Part shown: piece after piece, positions 17,462 through 25,950 of the stretch
How positions within the stretch are numbered: the first letter of the stretch is position 1
How the letters are laid out: every line of letters begins with the position of its first letter
Origin: Rhizobium sp. NXC24
GTDB taxonomy: Bacteria; Pseudomonadota; Alphaproteobacteria; Rhizobiales; Rhizobiaceae
Length of the DNA stretch: 64,000 bases
Reading direction: 5' to 3'
NCBI RefSeq assembly: GCF_002944315.1
Contig: NZ_CP024311.1
Location: 1,960,501 to 2,024,500 of the forward strand
The notes under the pieces: model-generated
The model's input: the letters and a program-made list of their open reading frames with translations, nothing else
The model's database searches: none
Told to the model about the DNA's origin: nothing
Translations under genes and position numbers: made by a program

Positions 17462-17668
17462 GTGACACTTGAGGAAGCACTTTCGAAGCCGACGATTTCG
17501 GTCCCTGAGGCGGGAAAGCTGTTTTTCGGCCTGGCCCGAAATGCGTCTTATGACGCCGCCAAAGCCGGCGATTTCCAGACAATCAAGGTTGGTGGTCGGA
17601 TTGTGGTGCCAGTCGCACCGCTGGCCGAAAAGCTCGGCCTTCGCGCAAATATCGGAAGGGCCGCATGA
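17462..17668 (+). CDS. AlpA/excisionase-like helix-turn-helix protein
   Basis: A small protein of about 68 residues with a winged-helix excisionase-like fold: ISVPEAGKLFFGLARN (HTH), then AAKAGDFQTIKVGGRIVVPV (wing). AlpA/Xis-like proteins regulate integrase or drive excision. I chose the GTG at 17462 because GGAGG lies about 10 bases before it. In-frame starts at 17372 (TTG) and 17420 (ATG) lack a ribosome site and would place the operator-like repeat inside the gene. It is the first gene of the rightward operon. Confidence 0.7.
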   Translation: MTLEEALSKPTISVPEAGKLFFGLARNASYDAAKAGDFQTIKVGGRIVVPVAPLAEKLGLRANIGRAA

Positions 17669-17751
17669 TGGTCGGCCTTCTGAAAACAAAAGGCCCGGCA
17701 ACCGTTGCAGCGGTTCCGAGCCATGGTCCAAACACTCATGAGGATGAGAAA

Positions 17752-18633
17752 ATGAACGACATCATCAATACCACTACCGGAGCCGCGGCGCTAGGCCTAC
17801 CCACCAGCCGCCGATTGTTCCTATCCGCGTTACCCGGCCTGGCAGCAGCCTCGATCGTTCCCGCAGCACTCATCAGCCCAAACGTCGCCCATGCGCATCC
17901 TGAACCTTCCTTGGCCACAGATACGGCGCACGAGAACACTGATCTGCTTCAAGCATATGACAGGCTGGTCGCCGCTCAGTCTGAATTCGCGGACGCAACG
18001 AAGGCGCTAGATTGGATCGGCGATGAATGGCGCCATTTGTGGCCGCTCGCGCCTGAAGAACTTCTCGGCGGTGCCAATGCTCACCAAAATAGCTTCGAAT
18101 ACCTCAAGTATGCGGAGCGGGATATCATCGGTCGCTTTTTGTTCAGAGATACCAGCGTTCTTACCAAGCGGCTGGCTCGCGAATTCCGAGAGCAGAACGA
18201 GAGACAGTGCTTTCACGTCCACACCTCGGAGGAAGCGCGCAAGCGTATCGACGAACTCTCCCAGTATACTCCGAAAGGACGCACCGAAAAAGCATTGGTG
18301 CGTAATCGGGCATGGAGGAACGAAGGTCTGGCGCAATGGAAGCAACGGCTTGAACTTGCTGTTGCCTATGAGGCCGAAACAGCCCGCCTGTCAGAGGCTG
18401 CGGGCGTCGTGCCGGCGGCGCAGCGCATTGTTGATGCTGATGCTGCCGTAAAGGAAGCCAGTGCGAAGATTTCCATGATTCCGGCATTCACGCATGAAGG
18501 ATTGCGGATCAAGGCGCGCGCGCTGCAGGCGTCTGGCTTGTTCGACGGTGATCCGAATACACCCGGCCGTTGGGGTGAGTTTTGCCGCTTCATTCATGCC
18601 GTTATCGGCGCGGGAGAGGAGGCGCAGGTATGA
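17752..18633 (+). CDS. Unknown protein with twin-arginine-like leader
   Basis: A 293-residue protein of unknown function. The N-terminus has SRRLFLSALPGLAAASIV and then an AHA-type cleavage region near residue 50, which looks like a Tat signal. The rest is helical and charged with no known domain. The ATG at 17752 follows GAGGATGAG; an alternative ATG at 17665 overlaps the previous stop and would put the leader inside the protein. A hairpin-like AACCG/CGGTT sits between the genes at about 17700-17715. An exported protein is odd in an early phage operon, so the leader may be accidental. Its stop overlaps the next start (ATGA). Confidence 0.65.
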   Translation: MNDIINTTTGAAALGLPTSRRLFLSALPGLAAASIVPAALISPNVAHAHPEPSLATDTAHENTDLLQAYDRLVAAQSEFADATKALDWIGDEWRHLWPLAPEELLGGANAHQNSFEYLKYAERDIIGRFLFRDTSVLTKRLAREFREQNERQCFHVHTSEEARKRIDELSQYTPKGRTEKALVRNRAWRNEGLAQWKQRLELAVAYEAETARLSEAAGVVPAAQRIVDADAAVKEASAKISMIPAFTHEGLRIKARALQASGLFDGDPNTPGRWGEFCRFIHAVIGAGEEAQV

Positions 18634-19058
18634 CCGCAATTTCTTTGCAACACCGCCGCGCCGAACTTGAAGCTCGCATCGAGGAGCTTATCGCTCTCCT
18701 GGATCTCATCGATGGTGATGAAAATCTCGAACCGTATTTGGCCGACACATACCCCGCCGATGAGGACCGTGAAGGCGGCGATGTTCAGGATGAACGGCAC
18801 GATCTTGAGGATGAGGGCGACAGCGAGCCATTTCTTGGGTGGGGCAATCCGCGCTGTGGAACGCCGGACGTTGCGGAAGGATGGGTTGCTTGCGACCCTC
18901 ATGATGCTATCGGTTTTGGCGAAACCGCGATGGCGTTCAATGGCGACGGTCATCACATCGGACGCAAGCTTCTTCGCGATCATGTGAAGGACAAGCGCAA
19001 GCTCGCTAGGGCGCTCGAAGCTACACGCGTTTCATCGGCCTATGGGAGGCTTATCTAA
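18630..19058 (+). CDS. Hypothetical acidic phage protein
   Basis: A 142-residue protein. It opens with a short coiled coil (ISLQHRRAELEARIEELIALLDLI) and a very acidic stretch (residues about 30-65), then a Cys/Gly/Pro region (WGNPRCGTPDVAEGWVACDP). No function is recognised. It begins in the ATGA overlap with the preceding gene, after GGAGG-like DNA, and ends one base into the next start. This tight packing suggests one early operon. Confidence 0.65.
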   Translation: MTAISLQHRRAELEARIEELIALLDLIDGDENLEPYLADTYPADEDREGGDVQDERHDLEDEGDSEPFLGWGNPRCGTPDVAEGWVACDPHDAIGFGETAMAFNGDGHHIGRKLLRDHVKDKRKLARALEATRVSSAYGRLI

Positions 19059-19255
19059 TGGCCGACCTCACCGCACCCGAACATCAACACAGCGAGGCCG
19101 TCGTAGAGGCGGCCCAGTGGCTGGCGGATCAAAATCCGCCTCCACAGCCGATCATACCCGAGCTGCGAAAGCGCTTCCCCTTGTCTGCCCTTGAAGCGTG
19201 CGAGGCTGCAGCGTTGTCGCACCGGTATCGAATTTTCAGAAAGGCAAATGGATGA
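19058..19255 (+). CDS. Small hypothetical phage protein
   Basis: A 65-residue helical protein with a central Pro-rich turn (DQNPPPQPIIPELRKRFP) and a possible HTH-like second half (LSALEACEAAALSHRYRI). It is packed between neighbours with 1-base and 4-base overlaps. Function unknown; a role in control of the following initiator-like gene is only a guess. Confidence 0.6.
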   Translation: MADLTAPEHQHSEAVVEAAQWLADQNPPPQPIIPELRKRFPLSALEACEAAALSHRYRIFRKANG

Positions 19256-19782
19256 CCAAATCCAAGGCAAAAAACCGTAAGCCTAAGGGCGAGCGTTTTT
19301 TCCAGATGCATCAATGGCTTCTGGATTCTGCGGCATGGCGGGCGACAAATGTGTATGAGCGCTGCCTCTACATGGAGTTGAAGCAGCGCTACAACGGTCA
19401 AAACAACGGAGACATTCCCCTCTCGCACCGTGAGGCAGAAGCTTTGTTGAACTGCAGCAACAAGCCGATCGCATCTGCGTTCATTGGCCTCATGGAGAAG
19501 GGTTTTATCCGCGTATCGCAGGCCGGCTCTTTCCACTGGAAGGAGAACAAGGAGCCCGGCGGTCGCGCGACACGCTGGATTTTGACTGAATACCCTGTCG
19601 ATCTCCCTCTCCGGTCGCTCAGTCCGACGAGAGATTTTATGAGCTGGAAACCGGTATCTGAGAAAAATTCACGGTATGCCGAGAGCATACCAATGGTACG
19701 CCCATGGCATACCATGCCGACCGACATGGTGGGACGAGGGCATACCATAAAGTCAAAAGTGTATGCCCACGGCACACGATGA
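19252..19782 (+). CDS. Replication-initiator-like winged-helix protein
   Basis: A 176-residue protein. Residues about 15-105 resemble the N-terminal winged helix of phage replication proteins of the lambda O / plasmid Rep type (WLLDSAAWRATNVYERCLYMEL, then LSHREAEALLNCSNKPIASAFIGLMEKGFI). The C-terminus is disordered. Its last 110 bases form the first part of a palindromic repeat array, just as iterons lie within the lambda O gene. It starts in an overlap with the preceding stop. The assignment rests on fold-like patterns and the iterons, not on a family motif. Confidence 0.6.
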   Translation: MTKSKAKNRKPKGERFFQMHQWLLDSAAWRATNVYERCLYMELKQRYNGQNNGDIPLSHREAEALLNCSNKPIASAFIGLMEKGFIRVSQAGSFHWKENKEPGGRATRWILTEYPVDLPLRSLSPTRDFMSWKPVSEKNSRYAESIPMVRPWHTMPTDMVGRGHTIKSKVYAHGTR

Positions 19783-19821
19783 CGATGGATTTTCAGATCG
19801 AATGGTATGCCCACAGCATAC
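19673..19821. repeat. Palindromic iteron array, candidate replication origin
   Basis: Five copies of a GGTATGCC - spacer - GGCATACC type palindrome or half. They lie at 19673-19691, 19695-19713, 19738-19746 (half), 19761-19777 and 19804-19821. Coding units fall in different reading frames of the host gene, so selection is on DNA rather than protein. The array straddles the stop of the initiator-like gene. An origin or a cluster of operators are both possible. Confidence 0.7.
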
Positions 19822-19865
19822 AGTATCTAATCTAGCCACATGGGTGCTCAATTCCGGAGGCTCGC

Positions 19866-20183
19866 ATGAAGTCTTACACCGACCTTCCACTCTTCGCTTG
19901 GCAGCCAGCTTGCAGGGTGATCACATATCCACTTTCCCGTCGTGTCGGCAAGATCCGCGACGTTGCCAGCAAGATGTTGACCAAGACAACAGACAACCAT
20001 CGCGAGTGGTACATGAAGCAGGTTACTGAGGCGCTGCTGAATCACCTTGAGAAAGTTGGTCTCTCGGAAATCGAAGTCGACGAGCAAATTGGCGCGTTCT
20101 GGACCAAGGTCGAGAACGAGATGACGCGTCTCAGCTATGGACGATCTGCCGGCGGCAACAACGATCCGCGAGGTGCGGCATGA
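19866..20183 (+). CDS. DUF6074 family protein
   Basis: A 105-residue protein with the pattern of a small family common in rhizobial prophages: DLPLFAW near residue 6, then CRVITYPLSRRVGKIRDVASKML and a helical C-terminal half ending in an acidic-aromatic segment. The function is not known. GGAGG lies upstream of the ATG, and the stop overlaps the next start. It directly follows the iteron array. Confidence 0.75.
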   Translation: MKSYTDLPLFAWQPACRVITYPLSRRVGKIRDVASKMLTKTTDNHREWYMKQVTEALLNHLEKVGLSEIEVDEQIGAFWTKVENEMTRLSYGRSAGGNNDPRGAA

Positions 20184-20392
20184 AAACCCAAGAAGATGAA
20201 ATAAAGCGCATCACGTACACGCTTAAAAATTTGGAAGCGTATCCAGATCCGTCACCAGAAATGCGTGAGCTGGTCACCTACTACAAATACAAACTGCTTA
20301 CGATCGAGCGCAAACCTGAGAGCCATTTTAGGTTGATCGGCGACCAGCGCCGCGCTCTCATCTTAGACGATGCCGATGGAGATGTTGCGTGA
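20180..20392 (+). CDS. Small hypothetical protein
   Basis: A 70-residue charged protein (helical first half, acidic tail DDADGDVA). The start overlaps the stop of the DUF6074 gene in ATGA, and its stop overlaps the GTG of the next gene. No domain is recognised. It is kept as real because of the coupled layout. Confidence 0.6.
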   Translation: MKTQEDEIKRITYTLKNLEAYPDPSPEMRELVTYYKYKLLTIERKPESHFRLIGDQRRALILDDADGDVA

Positions 20393-20595
20393 CCGACGTA
20401 GAAATCCTCACGGGCCACAAGGCCATAGCGCGCTTCCTCGGTCTATCTCCTCGGCAGGTCTCTTGGCACGATGAACGCGGAAATCTACCGACGTTCCGCA
20501 TGGGCCGAACTGTGTGCGCCAGAAAGACAAAACTGGTCGAATGGATCGAAGAGAAGGAACAGCGATCGCACAGCTTGCGGAACGCCACAGATTGA
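20389..20595 (+). CDS. MerR/excisionase-like DNA-binding protein
   Basis: A 68-residue HTH protein (HKAIARFLGLSPRQVSWHDERG, then LPTFRMGRTVCARKTKLVEWI), the wing pattern of helix-turn-helix family 17 / excisionase proteins. It begins with GTG in a 4-base overlap with the preceding stop. Together with the AlpA-like protein it gives the island two candidate Xis/regulator proteins. Confidence 0.75.
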   Translation: MTDVEILTGHKAIARFLGLSPRQVSWHDERGNLPTFRMGRTVCARKTKLVEWIEEKEQRSHSLRNATD

Positions 20596-20659
20596 TGAAA
20601 CATGCCCGATACGTCACATACTATCCGAAGAGGAAATTAGGATATTTGGGGCGTACTTC

Positions 20660-21124
20660 GTGGGACTGCTATCTAAACTTTTAAAATGGCGCGACGATCG
20701 ACATCGTTTGGCTACGCTGAGATACGATCTGGAAGATGTAGACGCTGCATTCCGCACGAAGATGCAGAAAGAAAAGCTGCGACGTGGCTCAGACGAATGG
20801 CAGCATGCCTATGCTGATTACGATAACCAGCGCGAGCTACTCGACGCCGAGATAGATCAAATCGAGACACAGAACCATATCCGTCGTGCAAGGGCTTGGT
20901 CAGTCCCAATCCCTTCCCGCCCTATATCGGAAGATCCAGTTTATGATGACAAATACTGGATATGGTCCCGTGTCCACGGTACCTACTACCTCACCGATGA
21001 GGGGAAGGCGCTTTTGCGCCGTGAGACCTATGCCGAAATAGAAATGCGCTACAAACCTTGGACAACGTGGGTCGCAGTTGGAATCAGCATCATCAGTTTA
21101 GCCATTTCGATTTTTAAGCCGTAG
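20660..21124 (+). CDS. Hypothetical protein with C-terminal membrane anchor
   Basis: A 154-residue protein. Residues about 15-80 are charged and likely coiled coil; the C-terminal 20 residues (WVAVGISIISLAISIF) form one membrane segment with a two-residue tail. A GTG at 20660 is my choice of start. A longer frame opens at 20471, but that part overlaps the preceding gene. It could be a tail-anchored phage protein, perhaps holin- or exclusion-like; no family is recognised. Confidence 0.5.
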   Translation: MGLLSKLLKWRDDRHRLATLRYDLEDVDAAFRTKMQKEKLRRGSDEWQHAYADYDNQRELLDAEIDQIETQNHIRRARAWSVPIPSRPISEDPVYDDKYWIWSRVHGTYYLTDEGKALLRRETYAEIEMRYKPWTTWVAVGISIISLAISIFKP

Positions 21125-21182
21125 GGTTTGACTACCCTTGATTGGCGAGATCACCAGCAGCTACCTAGAAGCTCTCGGGCGA

Positions 21183-21731
21183 TTAGCTGGGGGACTTACA
21201 GGCGGCTAGAATGATATAGGGCGCATTCGTGCCAGCCTTCAGTGGTTTCCCAGCCAGGTCAGCGCCGCCGTCGCTCTTGAAGCCAGGATCAATGAATCCC
21301 CCATTGCCCCCACCCATCATCCTGTCCCGACCGGCATTCGCTATCGGCTGGGTATTCTCAGTGACATGGGTATGAGCGCCGGCCGGTCTGTCCTCGCCGC
21401 TTTCCAGAGCGGTGCCAACAGCCTTTCCGATGTCCTCGATGTGGTTAGGGTCGCCACCGACAACATATCGTCCACGCAGTTCATCAGCGCGGGTCCAGTG
21501 CCCCGGACATGTAGCACCGCCGAAGAATGCAATCATCCCCGGCGGCACAGACTTATCATTGATGAACGTAAGCGCTGATCGGTAATAGAGTCCTACAGTA
21601 AACGCACCCACGGCAAGGCCGATTCCAACGCCAACTATCCATTTCAGGATATCGTATCGCTTTTTAAGAGCTTCGAGTTGTTCAAGACTGGTGCCCTTAC
21701 CATCGTGGCCGTCATTGGAAGCATCCGCCAT
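21183..21731 (-). CDS. Phage tail collar-like protein
   Basis: A 182-residue protein with an N-terminal cytoplasmic stretch, a membrane-like helix (ILKWIVGVGIGLAVGAFTVGL, near residues 30-50) and a collar-type domain (PPGMIAFFGGATCPGHWTRAD, then GRYVVGGDP and a late PYIILAACK). Collar domains sit at the tip or base of tail fibres. A membrane helix is unusual for this domain. The start at 21731 is set by GGGGAG 7 bases upstream; longer in-frame starts exist. It is transcribed opposite to its neighbours, beside the serine recombinase. Confidence 0.7.
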   Translation of the reverse strand: MADASNDGHDGKGTSLEQLEALKKRYDILKWIVGVGIGLAVGAFTVGLYYRSALTFINDKSVPPGMIAFFGGATCPGHWTRADELRGRYVVGGDPNHIEDIGKAVGTALESGEDRPAGAHTHVTENTQPIANAGRDRMMGGGNGGFIDPGFKSDGGADLAGKPLKAGTNAPYIILAACKSPS

Positions 21732-21920
21732 AACACACTCCCCACAATGCTTATGGATCATTAAGCTCTCACGAGGAACGCATGCTGAAAATACCGAAAT
21801 ATCGGTAGCCAGTTCGAACAATTTGGATGCTTTGCTACGGCGCAACAAATCGACCGGTCGCTAGAATTTTGTTCCCAAAGTTCGAGTCTTCTCGACCGCA
21901 CCAAATGCGCTTGCATTTAG

Positions 21921-21965
21921 CTGTAACATTGCTATCATCGTAACAGTGCTAAAGCAAAGTTACAG
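21921..21965. repeat. Candidate crossover or binding sites for the serine recombinase
   Basis: CTGTAAC (21921) and GTTACAG (21959) form an inverted pair, with CGTAACA (21939) between. CGTAACAT-type sequences recur at 22609 and 22675, on the far side of the recombinase gene. Serine recombinases often bind repeats beside their own gene. The sites could equally bind another regulator. Confidence 0.4.
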
Positions 21966-21978
21966 AACGGGTGTTGTG

Positions 21979-22623
21979 ATGAAGGTTTTCGGATATGTTC
22001 GCGTCTCCACTTCCGAGCAGGCGACGAACGGCGATAGCCTGGAAACGCAGAAAGCAAAGATCACCGGCTACGCCATGATGCAAGGCTGGACGGTTTCTGA
22101 AATCTTCGTAGAGGCTGGCGTGTCTGGATCTGTCCCGCTCGCCGATCGTCCCGAAGGGCAACGCCTCCTCGCCATCGCCGACAAAGGCGATATCATCATC
22201 ACTCCGAAGCTTGATCGCATGTTTCGCTCGGCATCTGATGCCCTTGCAACGCTTGAGGAATTGAAGGCTCAGGGCACCGGGCTTGTGATGATCGACCTCG
22301 GCGGCGATGTTACCGGCAACGGCATATCGAAGCTCGTGTTCACCATCCTCTCTGCCGTGGCCGAGAATGAGCGTGAGCGTATCCGGGAGAGGATCAAAGA
22401 GGTTAAGCGTCATCTCGCGTCCCAGGGCGTCTATGGGGGCGGAAAGACGCCATTCGGCTTTGATGTAGTCGATGGCAGGCTGGTGGAGAACAAGGAACAG
22501 CAAACCACTATCCGCGCCATGCACCTCGCGCGAGCCAATGGCGACAGCCTGCGCAAGATCGGTGACGCATACGGATTGAAAGCCATGACGGTTAAGCGTA
22601 TCCTTGATCGTAACATTGATTGA
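21979..22623 (+). CDS. Serine recombinase (resolvase/invertase family)
   Basis: A 214-residue small serine recombinase. The catalytic domain holds GYVRVSTSEQ (nucleophile Ser near residue 9), the LDRMFRS helix with active-site Arg, and the dimer helix ending in ENERERIRERI. The C-terminal HTH (SLRKIGDAYGLKAMTVKRIL) binds DNA. I start it at the ATG at 21979, since the catalytic strand begins at once; an earlier in-frame start at 21946 overlaps the repeats. It could resolve, invert or integrate DNA. The opposite-strand collar gene next to it suggests tail-gene inversion as one hypothesis. Confidence 0.9.
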   Translation: MKVFGYVRVSTSEQATNGDSLETQKAKITGYAMMQGWTVSEIFVEAGVSGSVPLADRPEGQRLLAIADKGDIIITPKLDRMFRSASDALATLEELKAQGTGLVMIDLGGDVTGNGISKLVFTILSAVAENERERIRERIKEVKRHLASQGVYGGGKTPFGFDVVDGRLVENKEQQTTIRAMHLARANGDSLRKIGDAYGLKAMTVKRILDRNID

Positions 22624-22729
22624 TGCCAACAAGCCTTTGATAAACGTGCAATAACGTGTTTATACGTGGCTGCCCGTAACATCGACAACGGCCGTTGATG
22701 TGCCAACGAAACCCGGTCATTTCTGGGTT

Positions 22730-23122
22730 ATGAGTACAGATCAGACACCGAACATCGACACATCAAGCCGCAATCGTTCCGCGATTTCGAATGGATCGTG
22801 GTTATTGGAAGGCGTTGACAACCGAAGCTCTCTCGGTCGGCGCTATCGAGATCTCTGCATGTCCTTCGCTGATGACCTTGGTGGGGCTGACGGTCTCACT
22901 GAACCCCAACGCGCGCTCGTTCGGCAATTGGCTGCCGTTACGGTCGAAAGTGAGAAACTGCAGTCTGCTATCGTCCGTGGAGAAGCGGTCGACCATGAAA
23001 CTCTCGTGCGTCTGACAAACCTGCATGCTCGCCTGTTGAAGCAGCTTGGCGTCAAGCCAACCGGTAAGCAGCGCCGTCGTTCCCAGGCTGACATCTTCAG
23101 CGGTAGGGGTGTTGCCGCTTGA
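22730..23122 (+). CDS. Probable terminase small subunit
   Basis: A 130-residue protein located immediately before the large terminase and overlapping its TTG start by 4 bases. It is helical, with an acidic N-terminal half and a basic end (VKPTGKQRRRSQADIF). Position and size suggest the DNA-recognition subunit of the packaging motor; I see no diagnostic motif. A GTG 30 bases upstream is an alternative start. Confidence 0.6.
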   Translation: MSTDQTPNIDTSSRNRSAISNGSWLLEGVDNRSSLGRRYRDLCMSFADDLGGADGLTEPQRALVRQLAAVTVESEKLQSAIVRGEAVDHETLVRLTNLHARLLKQLGVKPTGKQRRRSQADIFSGRGVAA

Positions 23123-24606
23123 AAATCCTCACGAGCCTTCGCGAAGCATTGGCAGACGACAATCTACTCGGACAAGCCATTGCCGGCGAATCCTGGGCGA
23201 TCTGGCGTGCTCTGCTGATGGCCGCGATGGGCGAGACACTGACGGCTGAGGAGCGGGAGCTTTTCACCCTCGTCACCGGCCGCGCACAGGAGCCTCAGGA
23301 GCGCGTTGAAGAGTTCTGGACGGTTGCGGGCCGCCGCAGTGGCAAGACGCGTGCAGCGGCTGTTCTGGGATCGTATCTCTCGACGTGCATCGACTGGACG
23401 GATCGCCTTGCTCCTGGTGAACGCGCTGTGCTTCCTGTCCTTGCCGCGAACACCTATCAGGCGTCCCGTGCCTTTATGCACGTCGCCGGCATCCTGCAGC
23501 ACTCGGCCGATCTCAGCGCCCTGCTTGAGGGCGAGCCGACTGCGGACGCCATAAGGCTTTCAACGCGTGTCGATATCGCCATCGTGCCGGCCAATTTCAA
23601 GACGATCCGATCAATCACCGCCATTGCCATAATTTGCGATGAGATCGCGTTCTGGTCGATCGAAGGTTCGAAGAATCCGGACAAGGAAATCCTCGCAGCG
23701 GCCCGCCCAGCGTTGGCAACAACCGAAGGCCCTCTGGTATGCATCAGCTCGCCCTACGCGCGCCGTGGAGAGCTTTGGACCAACTACCGCAAGGATTTCA
23801 AGCCTGACGGTGATCCCCTCATCCTGATCGCAAATGGGGAGTCGAAAGTTTTCAACAGCACCCTCCCCCAGCGTGTCATCGATCGAGCCTATGAACGTGA
23901 TCCGTCTGCAGCCAGCGCGGAGTATGGCGGCAAGTTCCGAACCGACGTCGAGACGCTGCTAGCCCGCGAAGTGGTAGAAGCCGCGGTAGATACTGGCGTC
24001 GTGGAACGTGCTCGTGAGCCCGGCACCCGCTACTACGGTTTCGTCGACCCCTCTGGCGGCAGCTCGGACAGCATGACGCTCGGCATTGCACACAAGGAGG
24101 GCAACGGGGCCGTTCTGGACGTGCTACGCGAGCGCAAGCCACCTTACAGCCCGGAAGCCGTCACCAAGGACTTCTGCGAACTGCTGAAGTCCTACGGCAT
24201 CCATTCGGTCACCGGCGACAATTTCGGCGGGGAATGGTGCAAGGAGCCCTTCAGCCGGCACGGTGTCACCTATGAGCGCAGCACGGAACCGAAGTCATCG
24301 CTTTATGCGGCGTTGGTCCCTGCCCTCAATTCCGGTCGCGTCAGCCTCCTCGACAATGAGAGAGCCACAAATCAGCTCGTGGAACTTGAGCGCCGCTCCG
24401 GATCGAGTGGCCGCGACATCATCGATCATCCTCCGGGCGCTGCATTTCATGACGACGTTTCCAACGCTGTCGCTGGGGCTGTGTTTCAGGTGCTCGGCAA
24501 GCGCGGTCCTATGGTCATCAGCGATGAAGCCATTCGCCAAGCGGCAAAACCCGGCTCTTACACCAATCGACAATTCATGCCGCGCTTCGGTGGCGGCCTA
24601 CGATGA
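23119..24606 (+). CDS. Phage terminase large subunit
   Basis: A 495-residue packaging motor. The ATPase has a Walker A at GRRSGKTR near residues 70-77 and Walker B at IAIICDEIAFW near residue 175, followed by the coupling motif ISSPYARRGE. The nuclease domain has acidic residues at YGFVDPSGG near residue 310, GDNFGGEWCKE near 375 and DDVSNAVAGA near the end. It starts with TTG, coupled to the preceding gene. It should cut and pump DNA into a capsid. No portal gene follows, which is unusual because portal normally comes next. Confidence 0.92.
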   Translation: MKILTSLREALADDNLLGQAIAGESWAIWRALLMAAMGETLTAEERELFTLVTGRAQEPQERVEEFWTVAGRRSGKTRAAAVLGSYLSTCIDWTDRLAPGERAVLPVLAANTYQASRAFMHVAGILQHSADLSALLEGEPTADAIRLSTRVDIAIVPANFKTIRSITAIAIICDEIAFWSIEGSKNPDKEILAAARPALATTEGPLVCISSPYARRGELWTNYRKDFKPDGDPLILIANGESKVFNSTLPQRVIDRAYERDPSAASAEYGGKFRTDVETLLAREVVEAAVDTGVVERAREPGTRYYGFVDPSGGSSDSMTLGIAHKEGNGAVLDVLRERKPPYSPEAVTKDFCELLKSYGIHSVTGDNFGGEWCKEPFSRHGVTYERSTEPKSSLYAALVPALNSGRVSLLDNERATNQLVELERRSGSSGRDIIDHPPGAAFHDDVSNAVAGAVFQVLGKRGPMVISDEAIRQAAKPGSYTNRQFMPRFGGGLR

Positions 24607-25229
24607 AAGGTTTCTCTATGCCACACCCACACCGCATGATCCCTGACCGGGAGTTGAACAACTTCAGAGTCTTCCTGACCGCCAATCCTCATCTCACGGC
24701 TCCGCCGTCTGAGGGTGCTTTCGATGCCAAGCCCCAAAACATTCGCCGCGTTCCCGGCAAGCAGATTCGAGTGCTTCTGAAAGACTTCTCGAAGGGCGGC
24801 AAATTCGACACTGCACGTTATGCCATGGATGGAGATCCAGACGGTGTTGTTTCTCCCGGTGAAGCCGGCATGGCATTCCTTCGCGAACTGGCTTCGAAGC
24901 TTTCCCCGGAAGGCTGGGCGGCGCTACGTGAAGCCTGCATGGAAGCGGAGACCGGCGACGATGAGGAAGACGATAACGAGCGTGCCGCCAAGGATAGCCC
25001 TCCCTCGTTTTCCGGCATGCCCAAACCTGGTGGCGAATTCGCCGACGACAGACCACCGGCCATGGACAGCGCTGCAGCCAAAAGCTTTGCTCAACGATTC
25101 CCAGACGCTGCTCGTCTCCAGGTCAATACGATGGGCCAGCAATCCGCTCCAAAGCCAAGTCACATGACTGCGAAAGGCGCGGCGTCGTTCTACGAGATGT
25201 ATCCCGAAGCCAAGCGCATCAAGGTTTGA
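24603..25229 (+). CDS. Unknown phage protein downstream of terminase
   Basis: A 208-residue protein that overlaps the terminase stop in ATGA. The middle (residues about 118-135) is very acidic (ETGDDEEDDNERA). The C-terminus has two related segments (SFAQRFPDAARLQV and SFYEMYPEAKRIKV), each of which may be a short peptide motif for binding a partner. The position normally taken by portal or scaffold genes does not match its sequence. A scaffold- or capsid-associated role is only inferred. Confidence 0.6.
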   Translation: MKGFSMPHPHRMIPDRELNNFRVFLTANPHLTAPPSEGAFDAKPQNIRRVPGKQIRVLLKDFSKGGKFDTARYAMDGDPDGVVSPGEAGMAFLRELASKLSPEGWAALREACMEAETGDDEEDDNERAAKDSPPSFSGMPKPGGEFADDRPPAMDSAAAKSFAQRFPDAARLQVNTMGQQSAPKPSHMTAKGAASFYEMYPEAKRIKV

Positions 25230-25240
25230 TGGAGAGCACC

Positions 25241-25948
25241 ATGGCAAAGATTGCAATGTTGGCGATCGGCGGCAAGAAGCCTCCTCATGATCCCGATCGG
25301 GTTGAGTTGGCCCAAGCTCTGGATGAAATTGCGCGTCTGCAGCGCAGCACTGCCGAAAAGCAGGCGGCGGTAACTCGTGCTCAGAACATCGTGACCAATG
25401 CCATCGATGAACAGGATGCCGCCGAGCAGGCTGTAGAGTCCGCTCGCAACACCTTGCGCTCCCGCATGGTTGAAGCCGCGCTCACCGGAACGAATGCGGG
25501 GCCTGACAATATCATGGCTTCCGCTCACGCCCGGCTAGTCACCGCGAATGAAAACCTTGCCGCTGCACAGGCAGCGCTTCAGGTCGTTCGCGGTGCCGAT
25601 GACGATACCGCGAGAGAATTGGATTCGGCAGAACGTCGGCGGGATAGCGCTATTGCAAGGATCGTAGGCGGTGAGATTGATCGCCTACATGCTGAAGCGA
25701 TCGACCTGCGCGACCGGTACATGAAAAAGCTGCTCGAATTGAAATTTGCGGCCGGCATCGGAGACGATCAATGGCCCATGACGGAGCGCCGGAAGAAGCT
25801 CAATTACCTCTTCCAGTGGCCGGTCTTGGAATCTCCTTACGCTGGCATAACCGCTTCTCCGGCCGCTGAACCTGTCCTGGCCGGCTGGCGGCAGGCTGTG
25901 GAGAAATTGAGGCATGACGCCAACGCCCCGCTTCCGGAGGCGAATTGA
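25241..25948 (+). CDS. Unknown coiled-coil phage protein
   Basis: A 235-residue, Ala/Glu/Arg-rich protein, mostly coiled coil between residues about 20 and 165. A globular C-terminus follows (WPMTERRKKLNYLFQWPVLE). GGAG 6 bases upstream supports the start at 25241 over earlier in-frame starts at 25226 and 25229. The coiled shape resembles scaffold or tail-length proteins, but I recognise no family. Confidence 0.6.
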   Translation: MAKIAMLAIGGKKPPHDPDRVELAQALDEIARLQRSTAEKQAAVTRAQNIVTNAIDEQDAAEQAVESARNTLRSRMVEAALTGTNAGPDNIMASAHARLVTANENLAAAQAALQVVRGADDDTARELDSAERRRDSAIARIVGGEIDRLHAEAIDLRDRYMKKLLELKFAAGIGDDQWPMTERRKKLNYLFQWPVLESPYAGITASPAAEPVLAGWRQAVEKLRHDANAPLPEAN

Positions 25949-25950
25949 TC

